Assembly: GCF_020711235.1 (NCBI RefSeq)
Contig: NZ_JAJFAV010000005.1
Location: forward strand, 124,001-188,000
Reading direction: 5' to 3'
Length of the DNA stretch: 64,000 nt
DNA from: Hymenobacter sp. 15J16-1T3B
Lineage (GTDB): Bacteria; Bacteroidota; Bacteroidia; Cytophagales; Hymenobacteraceae
Shown here: in pieces, positions 1-8,439 of the stretch
How positions within the stretch are numbered: the stretch's first letter is position 1
How the letters are laid out: each line of letters begins with the position of its first letter
Made by a program: the position numbers and the translations under genes
Notes under the pieces: model-generated
Databases searched by the model: none
Told to the model about the DNA's origin: nothing
What the model saw: the letters and a program-made list of their open reading frames with translations, nothing else

Positions 1-17
1 ATGTCCCAGAAATGAAC

Positions 18-48
18 AACCCCGCTTCCTCAAAAAGAGTGCGGGGTT
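18..48 (-). terminator. Hairpin terminator-like site after the RmlD-like gene
   Basis: Perfect 8-bp inverted repeat (18-25 with 41-48) and a 15-nt loop. Read on the minus strand it is followed by a moderately T-rich stretch. It lies about 125 bp past the stop of the RmlD-like gene, so it probably ends that transcript. The 49-172 interval holds only GC-rich sequence with no ORF I can support. Confidence 0.5.
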
Positions 49-172
49 GAGTTAGAAAGCCCTATTGACAGGTTTGGGCGGCGGCTGGCGCCGGGCTCGT
101 GCCAAAGTTGCCGCCCGCTGCGGGGCGCCAGCCCGCGCATCCGCGCAGCTCCGGACGTTAACCCGGCGCGGG

Positions 173-1084
173 CTAGGCTTCGACGGCTTCGCCTTTTAGT
201 GCGCAGTGGCTCACCGCGCCCAGGTGCACGTCGTGCATATAGCGGCCCAAGCCGTCTTCGACGCTGGGCAGCACAATGCCGCGGCTGCTGCTCAGGGCGC
301 TGAAGGCCGGGCGCGGCGCGGGCCAGCCAAAGGCCGCGGCCGGCTGCGGCTGCACCAACGCGGTGTCGAGGCCGGCGGCTTCGGCGGCCAGCTGCGCCAG
401 CCGGGCCCAGGTGTAGGCGCCGCGGTTGGCCACGTGCCAGATGCCGTGCTCCTCGTCGATGAGCAGGTCCAGCGCAGTGTTGACGAGGTCGGGCACGTAG
501 GTGGGCGACACTTGCAGGTCGGCGGCGGCTTCGAACGTGCGGCCGCCGCGCAGGGCCTGCAGCGCAAAGTGCACGAAGTTGTACTCGTCCCAGGGGCCAA
601 AAAAGGCGCTGGTCCGCACTACCAAGGCACCAGGCATGGCGGTGAGCACGTCGCGCTCGGCGAGGCTTTTGCTGCGGCCATACACGTTGAGCGGGCCCTT
701 GGTGTCGTCCTCGGTGTAGGGCACCGACTGCTGCCCGTCGAACACTAAATCGGACGAAAAGGTGAGCAGTTGCACGCCGCGGTGGGCGCAGGCTTGGGCC
801 AGCACCTTGGGGCCGGTGGTATTCGCGCGGTAGCACTGCGCGGGGTCTCGCTCGGCTTCATCGACGCGCACGTAGCCGGCGGCGTTGACCACGGCCCAGG
901 GCTGGTGGGCGGCCAAAGCCAGTTCAACGGCTACGGGGTCGGCAATATCCAGCTCGTGCCGGCTTAGGGCCACGTAGTGCAGGTTGCGCACCTCGCACAC
1001 ACGGCGGAAGGCCCGGCCAAGGGTGCCTTGGGCACCAGTGATGAGCAGCGGCCGAGCAACGGGCGTAAGTTGAGGTGCCATCAT
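173..1084 (-). CDS. RmlD-like sugar-nucleotide reductase (dTDP-4-dehydrorhamnose reductase family)
   Basis: A 303-residue extended SDR protein. It has a Rossmann glycine motif near the N-terminus (ITGAQGTLGRAF), an NAAGYVRVDEAE segment typical of RmlD, the catalytic YxxxK (VYGRSKSLAE) and the RTSAFFGP motif. The family reduces 4-keto sugar nucleotides with NAD(P)H, but the substrate here is not evident. The start chosen is the ATG overlapping the stop of the upstream glycoside hydrolase gene (ATGA, 4 nt), which implies translational coupling. The frame stays open further upstream only inside the neighbour's coding sequence. In several other bacteria, as I recall, a GH1 domain and an RmlD domain are fused in one protein, so this may be the split form of that pair. 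Confidence 0.85.
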   Translation of the reverse strand: MMAPQLTPVARPLLITGAQGTLGRAFRRVCEVRNLHYVALSRHELDIADPVAVELALAAHQPWAVVNAAGYVRVDEAERDPAQCYRANTTGPKVLAQACAHRGVQLLTFSSDLVFDGQQSVPYTEDDTKGPLNVYGRSKSLAERDVLTAMPGALVVRTSAFFGPWDEYNFVHFALQALRGGRTFEAAADLQVSPTYVPDLVNTALDLLIDEEHGIWHVANRGAYTWARLAQLAAEAAGLDTALVQPQPAAAFGWPAPRPAFSALSSSRGIVLPSVEDGLGRYMHDVHLGAVSHCALKGEAVEA

Positions 1085-2379
1085 GGCTGGGTCGGTTGGG
1101 TGTGGCGGTAGGCAAATCGGTCGGGGCGCTGCCACCAGCCGGCACCGTGCAGCACGGGATGGTCGTAGGCCCGGCCCTGCGCTAGGTGCTGGGCCATGCG
1201 AAACAAAGCCGTGCGGCGGGGCTGCCCGCCGCGGACGTCGAACACTCCGGTTTCGTAATGGCCGTCGTCGCGGGTCAGCAGCGTGTTCCAGTTGTAAGCG
1301 CCGAAGAGGGCCCAGACGGTAACGGCCCGCACGTCGGCGCCGGCGCGGCGGGCGGCCTGGGCTTGCTGCCAGGCCTGCTGCAACCAGCGCATCTGCTCCT
1401 CGCGGGTGCAAGCCAGCTGCACTTCGGTAACGGCCAGCGGGAGGCGGTACCGCTCCCAGGCTTCCAGCAGCAGATTTTCGAGGCCGGCCAGCTCCAGCGG
1501 CGCCACGCGCACGGCTTCCACGTCGGCGTAGTGCTCCTGGTGGTTGCGCCCGACGCTGTGCGCGGGGTAGTGTTCCAGCCGCTCGTCAAGAAACCGTTCA
1601 CTGGTCACGTAGTAGTTGATGCCGAGCACATCGGGCGGCAGCGGTGCACTCACCAGCTCGGCCAATTCCTCCGCGCGGGCGCCGTGCTCGAGGAGGTATG
1701 GGTAGAGCGCGTGCTCGGGCGTGACGCGGCCGCAGAGCAAATCGAAGCTGAGCCAGCGGCGGTGGTTTTCGAACTCGGCCTGGTAAGCCAAGTGCGGCGT
1801 GCTGTGAATCTTGCCCAGGTCTTCGGTTTGCACCAGCTGGGCCCGCGGATTCACTTCCCGGATGGCCAGCATGGCCGCTTTGGTGGCCTGCACCTGGTGC
1901 AGCAGCATGCGCACAAACGCGTCGTCGTCGTGGCGGTGCGGGTACCAGAGGCCGTAGAGGCCGCTGAAGCGGGCGGTGGTCAGCGGCTCGTTAACGGGCG
2001 TGTACTGCATCACCCACGGGTAACGCTCGGCCACCATGCGGGCGTAGCGCGCCAGGCCCGTCACGAAGCTGGGTTGGTCCATGGCTGTGTAGCGCGGGCC
2101 GCTGCCGTGGTGCACCAGCCCCGCAATGGGGGCAATGCCCAGCTCGCGCAGGCGGTTCATTCGCTCGTCGGTCCACGACCAGTCGGGCGCGTCCAGGCTG
2201 TCGGGCGCCACGTTTTCCCAGAGCACGGGGTAGCGCAGCCGGCGCAGGCCCAGCTCGGCAATTTCCTCAAGGTCGGTCAGCCGCTCGCGGTGCCCGCTCA
2301 GGCGCGTCTGATCCGAAAAGTCATTCTGCACGCGCCGAATGCTGCATTCGACGCCGCCCCACAATTCCAACTTTGCCAT
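1081..2379 (-). CDS. Family 1 glycoside hydrolase-like protein
   Basis: A 432-residue TIM-barrel protein of the GH1 (beta-glucosidase) type. The acid/base motif is present as TPVNEP (Glu131), and a nucleophile candidate sits in VTEVQL (Glu319). There is no signal peptide, so it is probably cytoplasmic. I start it at MAKLELWGG. An ATG-less extension of 11 codons would begin inside the terminator hairpin of the preceding gene, which makes it unlikely. It overlaps the RmlD-like gene by 4 nt and follows glf. Together with the RmlD-like partner it may act on a nucleotide-linked or lipid-linked glycan rather than on dietary sugars; this is inferred from context only. Confidence 0.85.
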   Translation of the reverse strand: MAKLELWGGVECSIRRVQNDFSDQTRLSGHRERLTDLEEIAELGLRRLRYPVLWENVAPDSLDAPDWSWTDERMNRLRELGIAPIAGLVHHGSGPRYTAMDQPSFVTGLARYARMVAERYPWVMQYTPVNEPLTTARFSGLYGLWYPHRHDDDAFVRMLLHQVQATKAAMLAIREVNPRAQLVQTEDLGKIHSTPHLAYQAEFENHRRWLSFDLLCGRVTPEHALYPYLLEHGARAEELAELVSAPLPPDVLGINYYVTSERFLDERLEHYPAHSVGRNHQEHYADVEAVRVAPLELAGLENLLLEAWERYRLPLAVTEVQLACTREEQMRWLQQAWQQAQAARRAGADVRAVTVWALFGAYNWNTLLTRDDGHYETGVFDVRGGQPRRTALFRMAQHLAQGRAYDHPVLHGAGWWQRPDRFAYRHTQPTQP

Positions 2380-2392
2380 GCGCAGTAAATAA

Positions 2393-2434
2393 CCGCGGGG
2401 TGTAGCAAGCACGGCAAACTGCTACACCCCGCGG
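2393..2434 (-). terminator. Strong terminator after glf
   Basis: Perfect 15-bp stem (2393-2407 with 2420-2434) and a 12-nt loop. On the minus strand it is followed by TTATTTACTGC. It lies between glf and the GH1 gene, so it separates or attenuates the two halves of the cassette. Confidence 0.8.
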
Positions 2435-2448
2435 GATTGGTACGAAAC

Positions 2449-3633
2449 TTATGCTTTCTTCTTGTCCGGGTCGCGGGGAAGCAGTTTTTCCATCAGCGTG
2501 GCCGAACCGGTAATGGCCGGCTTCTTGGGCTGGGCTTCCTCCGACTTCTCGGTGAGCTTCTTGTACAAAGTCAGGGCCTGGGCTACCACCTGGTCCATGT
2601 TGTAGTACTTGTAGGTGGCCAGGCGGCCTACGAAGTGCACGTTGGGCGTTTCGTCGGCCAGCTTCTTGTACTTGTTGTAGAGCTCCGCGTTTTCGGGCTT
2701 CGGAATCGGGTAGTACGGGTCGCCCTCGGCGCGCGGGAACTCATACACCAGGCTGGTCTTGGGGTGTTGTTGCCCGGTAAGGGCCTTGAACTCCGTGATG
2801 CGGGTGTAGAGGTGCTCGTTGGGGTAGTTCACCACCGGGGCTTCCAGGTGCTGCTCCTTGTTGAGCGTCTCGTGCTTGAACTCCAACGAGCGGTAAGGCA
2901 GCTTGCCGAATTTGAAGTCGAAGTACTCGTCCACGGGGCCGGTGAAAATCATTTCCTTGAAGGGAATGACGTTCACGATTTCGTGGTAGTCCACGTTGAG
3001 CATGATCTTGATGTTCGGGTGGTCGAGCATCTTCTCGAACATCTTGGTGTAGCCGTGCAGGGGCATGGCTTGGTACGTGTCGGTGAAGTAGCGCCGGTCG
3101 CGGTTGGTGCGGGTGGGCACGCGCGAGGTCACCGACTTATCCAGCTCCGAGGGGTCGAGGCCCCACTGCTTGCGGGTGTAGTTGCGGAAGAACTTCTCGT
3201 ACAGCTCGCGGCCGACTTTGCTCACCACCACGTCCTCCGAGGTCTTGATTACCGGCACTTCCTCGGCCTGCGACTCGAAGAACGCGTCGACCTCGAAGGA
3301 AGTCATGTTGGTGCCGTAGAGCTTGTTGATGGTGTCCAGGTTGATCGGAATCGGCACGTGCTGCCCGTCCACCGAGGCCAGCACCCAGTGCTCGTAGGGG
3401 CGCCAATCGGTGAAGTTGGAGAGGTACTCGAACACATCCTTCGAGTTGGTGTGGAAGATGTGCGGGCCGTACTTGTGCACGAGGATGCCGTCCTCGTTGT
3501 AGTGGTCGTAAGCGTTGCCACCGATGTGGTTGCGCTTGTCGATAATCAGCACTTTTTTGTTTGAGCGCGTGGCGAGGCGTTCAGCGAGGACGCTGCCAGC
3601 GAAGCCGGCTCCGACGATGAGGTAATCAAACAT
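2449..3633 (-). CDS. glf: UDP-galactopyranose mutase
   Basis: A 394-residue flavoenzyme that interconverts UDP-galactopyranose and UDP-galactofuranose. The N-terminal FAD motif VGAGFAGSVLAERLA is followed by KRNHIGGNAYD and the GPHIFHTN signature of the Glf family. The substrate-binding region contains TRVPTRTNRDRRYF, and the C-terminal part ends the FAD domain with VGRLATYKYYNMDQ. Length fits bacterial Glf with a slight lysine-rich tail. It sits 67 bp downstream of a glycosyltransferase gene, suggesting a shared transcript for making a galactofuranose-containing or related surface glycan. Confidence 0.95.
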   Translation of the reverse strand: MFDYLIVGAGFAGSVLAERLATRSNKKVLIIDKRNHIGGNAYDHYNEDGILVHKYGPHIFHTNSKDVFEYLSNFTDWRPYEHWVLASVDGQHVPIPINLDTINKLYGTNMTSFEVDAFFESQAEEVPVIKTSEDVVVSKVGRELYEKFFRNYTRKQWGLDPSELDKSVTSRVPTRTNRDRRYFTDTYQAMPLHGYTKMFEKMLDHPNIKIMLNVDYHEIVNVIPFKEMIFTGPVDEYFDFKFGKLPYRSLEFKHETLNKEQHLEAPVVNYPNEHLYTRITEFKALTGQQHPKTSLVYEFPRAEGDPYYPIPKPENAELYNKYKKLADETPNVHFVGRLATYKYYNMDQVVAQALTLYKKLTEKSEEAQPKKPAITGSATLMEKLLPRDPDKKKA

Positions 3634-3700
3634 AGCTCCGGGGGCAGTTAGGTGATTGGTTGGGATGAGGGGGATTGGTGTGGTAAGCGGCGGAAACAGG

Positions 3701-4921
3701 CTAAGCGCGGGTCTTTTTCAATTCGCTCTGCATCAGGTCGACCATGCCTTGCCAGGTCTGGTCCCAGGAGATGGTAGCGAGGTACTCGTCAACGCGCTTG
3801 AGCCAAGCGGGGTCGGTGCCGTCCTGCAGGGCCTTCTCGATGGCCTGCTCGAACTCGGGGGCTTGGGCGGCGATGTGCACGAGGCCCAGTTCGCCGTAGG
3901 GGCGCACCACGTCGCGGATGGGCGTGCTGACCACGGGGCGGCCGGCGGATAGGTACTCGGGCGTCTTGGTGGGCGAAATGAACTTGGTGCTTTCGTTGTC
4001 GGCGAAGAGCAGGGTGGCCACGTCCCAGCCGCGCAGGTAGTCGGGCAGTTCCTTGTAGTCCTTGCCGCCGAGGTAGTGGATGTTCTTCGCCTGGGGCAGC
4101 GTGGCCGGGTCGATTTTCACCACCGGCCCGATGATGACGAACTGCCAGTCGGGGCGGGCGGTGGCCAGCTGGCCCAGCAGCTCAATGTCGAGGCGCTCAT
4201 CGACCACGCCGAAGAAGCCCACGCGCGGATGCGCAATGCCGGCTTGGTCGGCGGGTTCGGCAGCCGCCCGGCGGGCCTGGCCAAAGTGTGCCTTGTCGAT
4301 GCTGCTCGGGAAGGCGTGGGCGCTGGGATGCTGCTTGGTTTTAGCTTCGTAGAGGCTCTGGCCGCCGGTGAAAACGAGCTGGGCTTTCCGGAACAGCTCC
4401 TGCTCGCGGCTGCGCAGCTCGGGGTGCGCGCCTTTGAAATTGGCCAGTTCGTCCATGCAGTCGTAGATGGTCAGCGCGGGCTGGAATTGCCGCGACTTGG
4501 CCAGGAACATGGGCGAATAGTACCAGGCCACGAAGTCCTGGATATTTTCCTTCCGGAAGTACTCGGTCAGGATGTCCGCCTGGGTTTTGTCGGCGGCCTC
4601 CTCGCTCAACCCCTCGGGCAGGTGCACCACCACGATTTTCAGTTTGCCCTCTTCGCGGTCCTTGATTTCCAGCCACGGCGCCATCGTTTTGTCGCCGTAA
4701 TGCGTGCAGGGCTCTTCCACGTAAAACACGCGGGTGTGCTTGGCAAAGCGGGAGAGCAAATGCTGCGGGCGTTGCCACACAAAGTCCCAGTGCAGGTGCG
4801 CGAAGCACACCAAGTCGGGCAGGGTCGAAGAGTTGGTGGCCTCAGCGGCGGCCTCGGTCGTGGCGTCTGAGGGAGAGTTGGCGTTTGCCGGCGCGTAGGA
4901 GGGGACGTCGAGTAGGGACAT
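3701..4921 (-). CDS. Glycosyltransferase (GT-B type)
   Basis: A 406-residue cytoplasmic glycosyltransferase. The N-terminus shows DLVCFAHLHWDFVWQRPQHL, a motif of glycosyltransferases often found next to glf. The C-terminal nucleotide-sugar domain includes HPRVGFFGVVDERLD and KTPEYLSAGRPVVST, the latter resembling the E-containing donor-binding loop of GT4-type enzymes. No membrane segment is seen. The first gene of the cassette, it probably shares a transcript with glf. The acceptor and sugar are unknown. Confidence 0.85.
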   Translation of the reverse strand: MSLLDVPSYAPANANSPSDATTEAAAEATNSSTLPDLVCFAHLHWDFVWQRPQHLLSRFAKHTRVFYVEEPCTHYGDKTMAPWLEIKDREEGKLKIVVVHLPEGLSEEAADKTQADILTEYFRKENIQDFVAWYYSPMFLAKSRQFQPALTIYDCMDELANFKGAHPELRSREQELFRKAQLVFTGGQSLYEAKTKQHPSAHAFPSSIDKAHFGQARRAAAEPADQAGIAHPRVGFFGVVDERLDIELLGQLATARPDWQFVIIGPVVKIDPATLPQAKNIHYLGGKDYKELPDYLRGWDVATLLFADNESTKFISPTKTPEYLSAGRPVVSTPIRDVVRPYGELGLVHIAAQAPEFEQAIEKALQDGTDPAWLKRVDEYLATISWDQTWQGMVDLMQSELKKTRA

Positions 4922-5091
4922 GCGTTAAAGCGTCAAAAAAATTTGGCGGTAGGTGCGGCAATAAGAAATTGGTCGGCTCGGTCACACGGCCCTTCTCAAC
5001 CAAGCGCGGCAAATAAGCATACGCAGCCCCCCCGAAAAAGGATACCTGCCGACCAGCTCGACCCGGAAAAGGCCGGGTATGGGCCAAAAAA

Positions 5092-5111
5092 AACGGGCCT
5101 AGTGGCCCGTT
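5092..5111 (-). terminator. Terminator containing the stop codon of the GNAT gene
   Basis: Perfect 8-bp stem (5092-5099 with 5104-5111) around a TAGT loop. On the minus strand it runs straight into seven T residues. The TAG stop of the acetyltransferase gene (5099-5101) overlaps the hairpin, so termination signals for translation and transcription coincide. The rest of 4922-5091 is GC-rich upstream sequence of the glycosyltransferase gene with no clear promoter. Confidence 0.85.
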
Positions 5112-5626
5112 GCAACGCACTGCATTTCCACGGCGTCTTCCCACCCCTCGTCGGTGCTGAGCCACTGGTGGCGCACGCCCACGCGCCGAAACCCGGCCCC
5201 GCGAAACAGCCGCAAGCTGGCCCGGTTGCTGGCCGCGACGGTGCAATACACCTGGTGCAGGTGCAGGGTGCGGCGAGCGTACTGCAGCGTCAGGCGCAGG
5301 GCTTCGGCGGCGTAGCCGGCGCGGCGGCGGTTTTGCAGCACCATGATGCCCACGGCCGCGCGCCGGTGGTGGGGCTCGAAGTTGAAGAGGTCCACCGTGC
5401 CCACGGCCGCGTCGTCGGCGCGGGCGCAGATAACCAGGCGCAGCTGCCGCACTTCGTAGAAATCAGCGGCGGCCGCGACGAGGTAGCGCTCCAGCGAGTA
5501 GTGCGAAATCGGCGTGAGCGTGTCGGAAGCCAGGCCCCACACGCTCGGGTCGTTTTCGATTTCGTAAAGAAACGCGAGGTCGTCGGCCTCGAGGGCGCGC
5601 AGGTAAACGGAGTGGCCGCGCAGCAT
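5099..5626 (-). CDS. GNAT family N-acetyltransferase
   Basis: A 175-residue acetyltransferase of the RimJ/RimL/SpeG type. It opens with LRALEADDLAFLYEIEND, has the acetyl-CoA loop region as VLQNRRRAGYAAEALRLTL, and closes with NRASLRLFRGAGFRRVGV. The family transfers acetyl from acetyl-CoA to amines of proteins, polyamines or small molecules; the substrate is not inferable. The gene starts 1 nt after the dapF stop, so the two are almost certainly co-transcribed. Confidence 0.9.
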   Translation of the reverse strand: MLRGHSVYLRALEADDLAFLYEIENDPSVWGLASDTLTPISHYSLERYLVAAAADFYEVRQLRLVICARADDAAVGTVDLFNFEPHHRRAAVGIMVLQNRRRAGYAAEALRLTLQYARRTLHLHQVYCTVAASNRASLRLFRGAGFRRVGVRHQWLSTDEGWEDAVEMQCVATGH

Positions 5627-5627
5627 A

Positions 5628-6416
5628 CTACAGCGAAATATCGCCTTCGAATACGTACGCCGCCGGGCCGTTCAAATACACCTCGGTAAAAGAGCCGTCG
5701 GGGTGCTGCCGGAAGCTTACCGACAGGTCGCCGCCGATGGTGCGCAGGGGCACCGGGCTGGCGGCGCCGCGGCGGGCGGCGGCCAGGGCCACGGCTGTTA
5801 CGCCGGTGCCGCAGGAGTGCGTTTCGTCCTCCACACCGCGCTCGTAAGTACGCACCTGCCAGGGCTGCCCGCTGGCTTGCGGCGCTTCCACGAAGTTGAC
5901 GTTGGTGCCACCGCGGGCGCCAAAAAACTCGCCGTAGCGGATGGCGCGGCCCTCGGCGTAGACGTTGTGCTCGGCCAGGGAGCTGGCGGGCAGAAAGCGG
6001 ACGATGTGCGGGCTGCCGGTGTTGAGAAAAATCCCGTCAGGCATTTCCTGCTGACCGGCCACGTCCATCATGCGCAGGCGCACGGTGCCGTCGGCATCCA
6101 CCGTGGCTTCGTGCGGGCCGTCGGCGGCGAGGAAGCGGGCTTGGTTCTGAATCACGCCGAGCTGCCGGGCAAAGGCCACGGTGCAGCGGCCGCCGTTGCC
6201 GCACATCGAGCCCAGGTAGCCGTCGGCGTTGTAGTACACCATTTCGAAGTCGTAGCCGGGCAGGGTGCGCAGCAGGATGAGGCCGTCGGCGCCGATGCCG
6301 CGGCGCCGCTCGCAGAGGCGGCGCACCAGGGCGTAGTCGTCGGCCGGAAAGGTGCGGGCGCGGTCGTCAATCATGACGAAGTCGTTGCCGGTGCCCTGGT
6401 ATTTGTAGAAACGCAT
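5628..6416 (-). CDS. dapF: Diaminopimelate epimerase
   Basis: A 262-residue enzyme that converts LL- to meso-diaminopimelate in lysine and peptidoglycan precursor synthesis. Both catalytic cysteines are visible: Cys72 in MCGNGGRC and Cys202 in SCGTGVTA. The N-terminal YKYQGTGNDF is diagnostic. The start is the ATG giving MRFYKYQ; an in-frame extension upstream would run into the DinB-like gene and has no family resemblance. It is followed 1 nt later by the GNAT gene and preceded closely by the DinB-like gene. Confidence 0.95.
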   Translation of the reverse strand: MRFYKYQGTGNDFVMIDDRARTFPADDYALVRRLCERRRGIGADGLILLRTLPGYDFEMVYYNADGYLGSMCGNGGRCTVAFARQLGVIQNQARFLAADGPHEATVDADGTVRLRMMDVAGQQEMPDGIFLNTGSPHIVRFLPASSLAEHNVYAEGRAIRYGEFFGARGGTNVNFVEAPQASGQPWQVRTYERGVEDETHSCGTGVTAVALAAARRGAASPVPLRTIGGDLSVSFRQHPDGSFTEVYLNGPAAYVFEGDISL

Positions 6417-6438
6417 GGAAAAGCGGAAGTGAAAGCGG

Positions 6439-6921
6439 TCAGACCAGCTTGCGCAGCAGCGCCACCTGGCCGGCGTGGTAGAGGTAGTGCTGCGCCGTGC
6501 CGTGCAACAATACGTAAATGGAAACACCCGAACCGTCCGGGCGGTTGCGTTCGGCACCGAGCACTTGGCTAAGGTCTTTTTCAGGCAGCGCCTGCGCCGC
6601 CGTCACGAGTTGTTCGTGCGCTTTGGACAGCTCGCCCAGGGCCGTTTGCCAGGCTACTTCGTCGGCCACCAGGGGCACGGCGGGCCAGTCTTCGCCCTCG
6701 ATGGCCACGTTGTAGCGCTGCTCGATGCGGGCGCGCACGGTGTCGGCCCAGGTGCGCAGGTGCAGCACCAGCTCCCAGATGCTGTGGGCCGGCGGGATGG
6801 GCCGGGCCGCGGCTTGGTCGGCCGAGAGGCCAACCAGCGTGGCCAACAGCGAGGGGCCGGACCAGGCGTCGCCGTGGAAGGCGCGTTCGAGCTGGTCGAC
6901 GAGGCGGGGAAGTTCGGCCAT
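6439..6921 (-). CDS. DinB-like (DinB/YfiT superfamily) protein
   Basis: A 160-residue four-helix protein. The DinB-type metal-site pattern is suggested by HSIWELVLHLRTWAD near residue 45 and by LLHGTAQHYLYHAGQVALL at the C-terminus. Members are often divalent-metal proteins linked to stress or thiol transfer, but this one has no assigned reaction. It ends 22 bp before dapF on the same strand, so co-transcription is likely. Confidence 0.85.
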   Translation of the reverse strand: MAELPRLVDQLERAFHGDAWSGPSLLATLVGLSADQAAARPIPPAHSIWELVLHLRTWADTVRARIEQRYNVAIEGEDWPAVPLVADEVAWQTALGELSKAHEQLVTAAQALPEKDLSQVLGAERNRPDGSGVSIYVLLHGTAQHYLYHAGQVALLRKLV

Positions 6922-6934
6922 AACGGCGGCAAGG

Positions 6935-7306
6935 TTAGCGGAGAAACAACAGCGCGTAATTCAGCGCGCAAAACGACAGCACCACGTACACCAGCACCCA
7001 CGGCATGCACCGGGTGGCGCGCGGCTGCCGGTACAACGCATAAAACTCCGCCACCGCGTCGCGGCGCCAGTATACCACGCCGTAATTGATCAGCGGCGCT
7101 ATCACCAAGCCCAAGATGGTTATTGCGGCCACGTCGGCGTCGTAGCCACTGCTCCGCTCCCGCAGCAGCTGCGGCAGGGCGCAGTGCAGCATCAAGACCC
7201 AGCTGACGGCCAACAAGGTCTTGTGGCGGGCTTTGCTATCGTCTTGCCACATCAGGTCCATCACCCGAAAGACGACGGCATTCAATAAAACCAGGGGCTG
7301 GCGCAT
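6935..7306 (-). CDS. Small integral membrane protein, function unknown
   Basis: A 123-residue protein with about three hydrophobic segments: KTLLAVSWVLMLHCALPQLL, ITILGLVIAPLINYGVVYW and WVLVYVVLSFCALNYALLFL. I recognise no family. It lies 13 bp upstream of the DinB-like gene on the same strand, so it probably opens that operon. Codon pattern and strong hydrophobic periodicity support it being real. Confidence 0.65.
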   Translation of the reverse strand: MRQPLVLLNAVVFRVMDLMWQDDSKARHKTLLAVSWVLMLHCALPQLLRERSSGYDADVAAITILGLVIAPLINYGVVYWRRDAVAEFYALYRQPRATRCMPWVLVYVVLSFCALNYALLFLR

Positions 7307-7352
7307 ACGTTACGTGGCCGGGGCCGGCGGCTCCTTGTTCTGCAGCAGGCCG

Positions 7353-7360
7353 TACCTTTG
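7353..7360 (+). promoter_or_regulatory. TAnnTTTG minus-7 box for the methyltransferase gene
   Basis: Perfect TACCTTTG, 35 bp before the ATG at 7396, with TTG 15 nt upstream (7335-7337). This matches the Bacteroidota promoter type, though the spacer is short compared with published consensus. Confidence 0.6.
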
Positions 7361-7395
7361 CCGGCCCGCCCCGCGGGGCTCACCAAAGGTAGCGC

Positions 7396-8289
7396 ATGTA
7401 CTCCTTCCTCACCACCAGTCCCTGGCCCGACTACGAGCTGCTCGACAGCGGCAACTTTCAAAAGCTGGAGCGCTTCGGGCGCTACGTGCTCAGCCGCCCC
7501 GAGCCGCAAGCCGTGTGGGACCCGCACCTGCCCAAGAGCGAGTGGGACCGGGCCCACGCCACCTTCACCCGCGAAAAAGGCGCCAACGCGGCCACCGAAA
7601 AAGGCCAGTGGCGCCTCAAGCCGGGCATGGCCGAGCAGTGGGTTATCAGCTACGAGCGGCCCGACGGGCTGAAGCTGCGCTTCCGCCTGGGGTTGTCGTC
7701 GTTTAAGCACGTGGGGCTGTTTCCGGAGCAGGACCCCAACTGGCAGTTCATCTACGAACAGACGCAGAAGCGCCGCGCCGAAAAGCCGCGGGTGCTCAAC
7801 CTGTTTGCCTACACCGGCGCGGCCACCCTGGCGGCCCGCGCCGCCGGCGCCGACGTGACCCACCTCGACTCGGTGAAGCAGGTCAACTTTTGGGCCCGCG
7901 ACAACATGGAAGCCTCCGGCCTCGACGGGGTACGTTGGCTGGTGGAAGACGCCTTCAAGTACGTGCAGCGCGAGGTGAAGCGCGGCAACAAGTACCAGGG
8001 CCTCATCCTCGACCCGCCCGCCTACGGCCGCGGCCCCACCGGCGAGAAGTGGCAGCTTGAAGACCAACTCAACGAGATGCTCAAGCTCTGCCGCGAGCTG
8101 CTCGACCCGCAGGACCATTTCTACGTCATCAACCTCTACTCCATCGGCTATTCCGCGCTGATTCTGGACAACCTCATCGACACGATTTACGCGCCCTACG
8201 GCCGGCAGCGCGAAATCGGGGAAATCTACCTGCACGACAAGGGCCAGCGCAAGCTGCCGCTGGGCACCTTCTGCCGGTTTGCGAATTAG
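7396..8289 (+). CDS. Class I SAM-dependent methyltransferase (RlmI/RlmK-like)
   Basis: A 297-residue methyltransferase of the COG1092 type. SAM-binding motif I is VLNLFAYTGAATLAAR (about residue 132), motif II lies around THLDSVKQVNFWARDN, and motif IV is LDPPAYGRGPTGEKW (about residue 205). Relatives methylate 23S rRNA, but the N-terminal PUA domain of RlmI is absent, so the substrate may differ. It is transcribed divergently from the DinB-dapF operon and is followed by the Ppx/GppA gene about 150 bp later. Confidence 0.88.
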   Translation: MYSFLTTSPWPDYELLDSGNFQKLERFGRYVLSRPEPQAVWDPHLPKSEWDRAHATFTREKGANAATEKGQWRLKPGMAEQWVISYERPDGLKLRFRLGLSSFKHVGLFPEQDPNWQFIYEQTQKRRAEKPRVLNLFAYTGAATLAARAAGADVTHLDSVKQVNFWARDNMEASGLDGVRWLVEDAFKYVQREVKRGNKYQGLILDPPAYGRGPTGEKWQLEDQLNEMLKLCRELLDPQDHFYVINLYSIGYSALILDNLIDTIYAPYGRQREIGEIYLHDKGQRKLPLGTFCRFAN

Positions 8290-8439
8290 AAATTCGTTTT
8301 TCGTTATTGGTTGTTCGTTTTTCGTCTGCCAATAGCACCCACGCTCCTGCCGGCGCCCCAAGCGCCCCAGCGTGGCACCAAGTCCGGTCTTGTCCTGCTG
8401 TCAGCGCCCGAAAAACCCCTCACCAGTAACGAAAACCGA

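Noticed and set aside
2437-3564. Plus-strand frame opposite glf
   Set aside because: Val/Leu/His-rich antisense product without domains; glf is intact on the other strand. Frames at 7282-8361 and 20941-23022 were dropped for the same reason.
8311-8439. N-terminal extension of the Ppx/GppA protein
   Set aside because: The 43 extra residues are Pro-rich with no family match, and the ASKHA motif begins right after the ATG at 8440.
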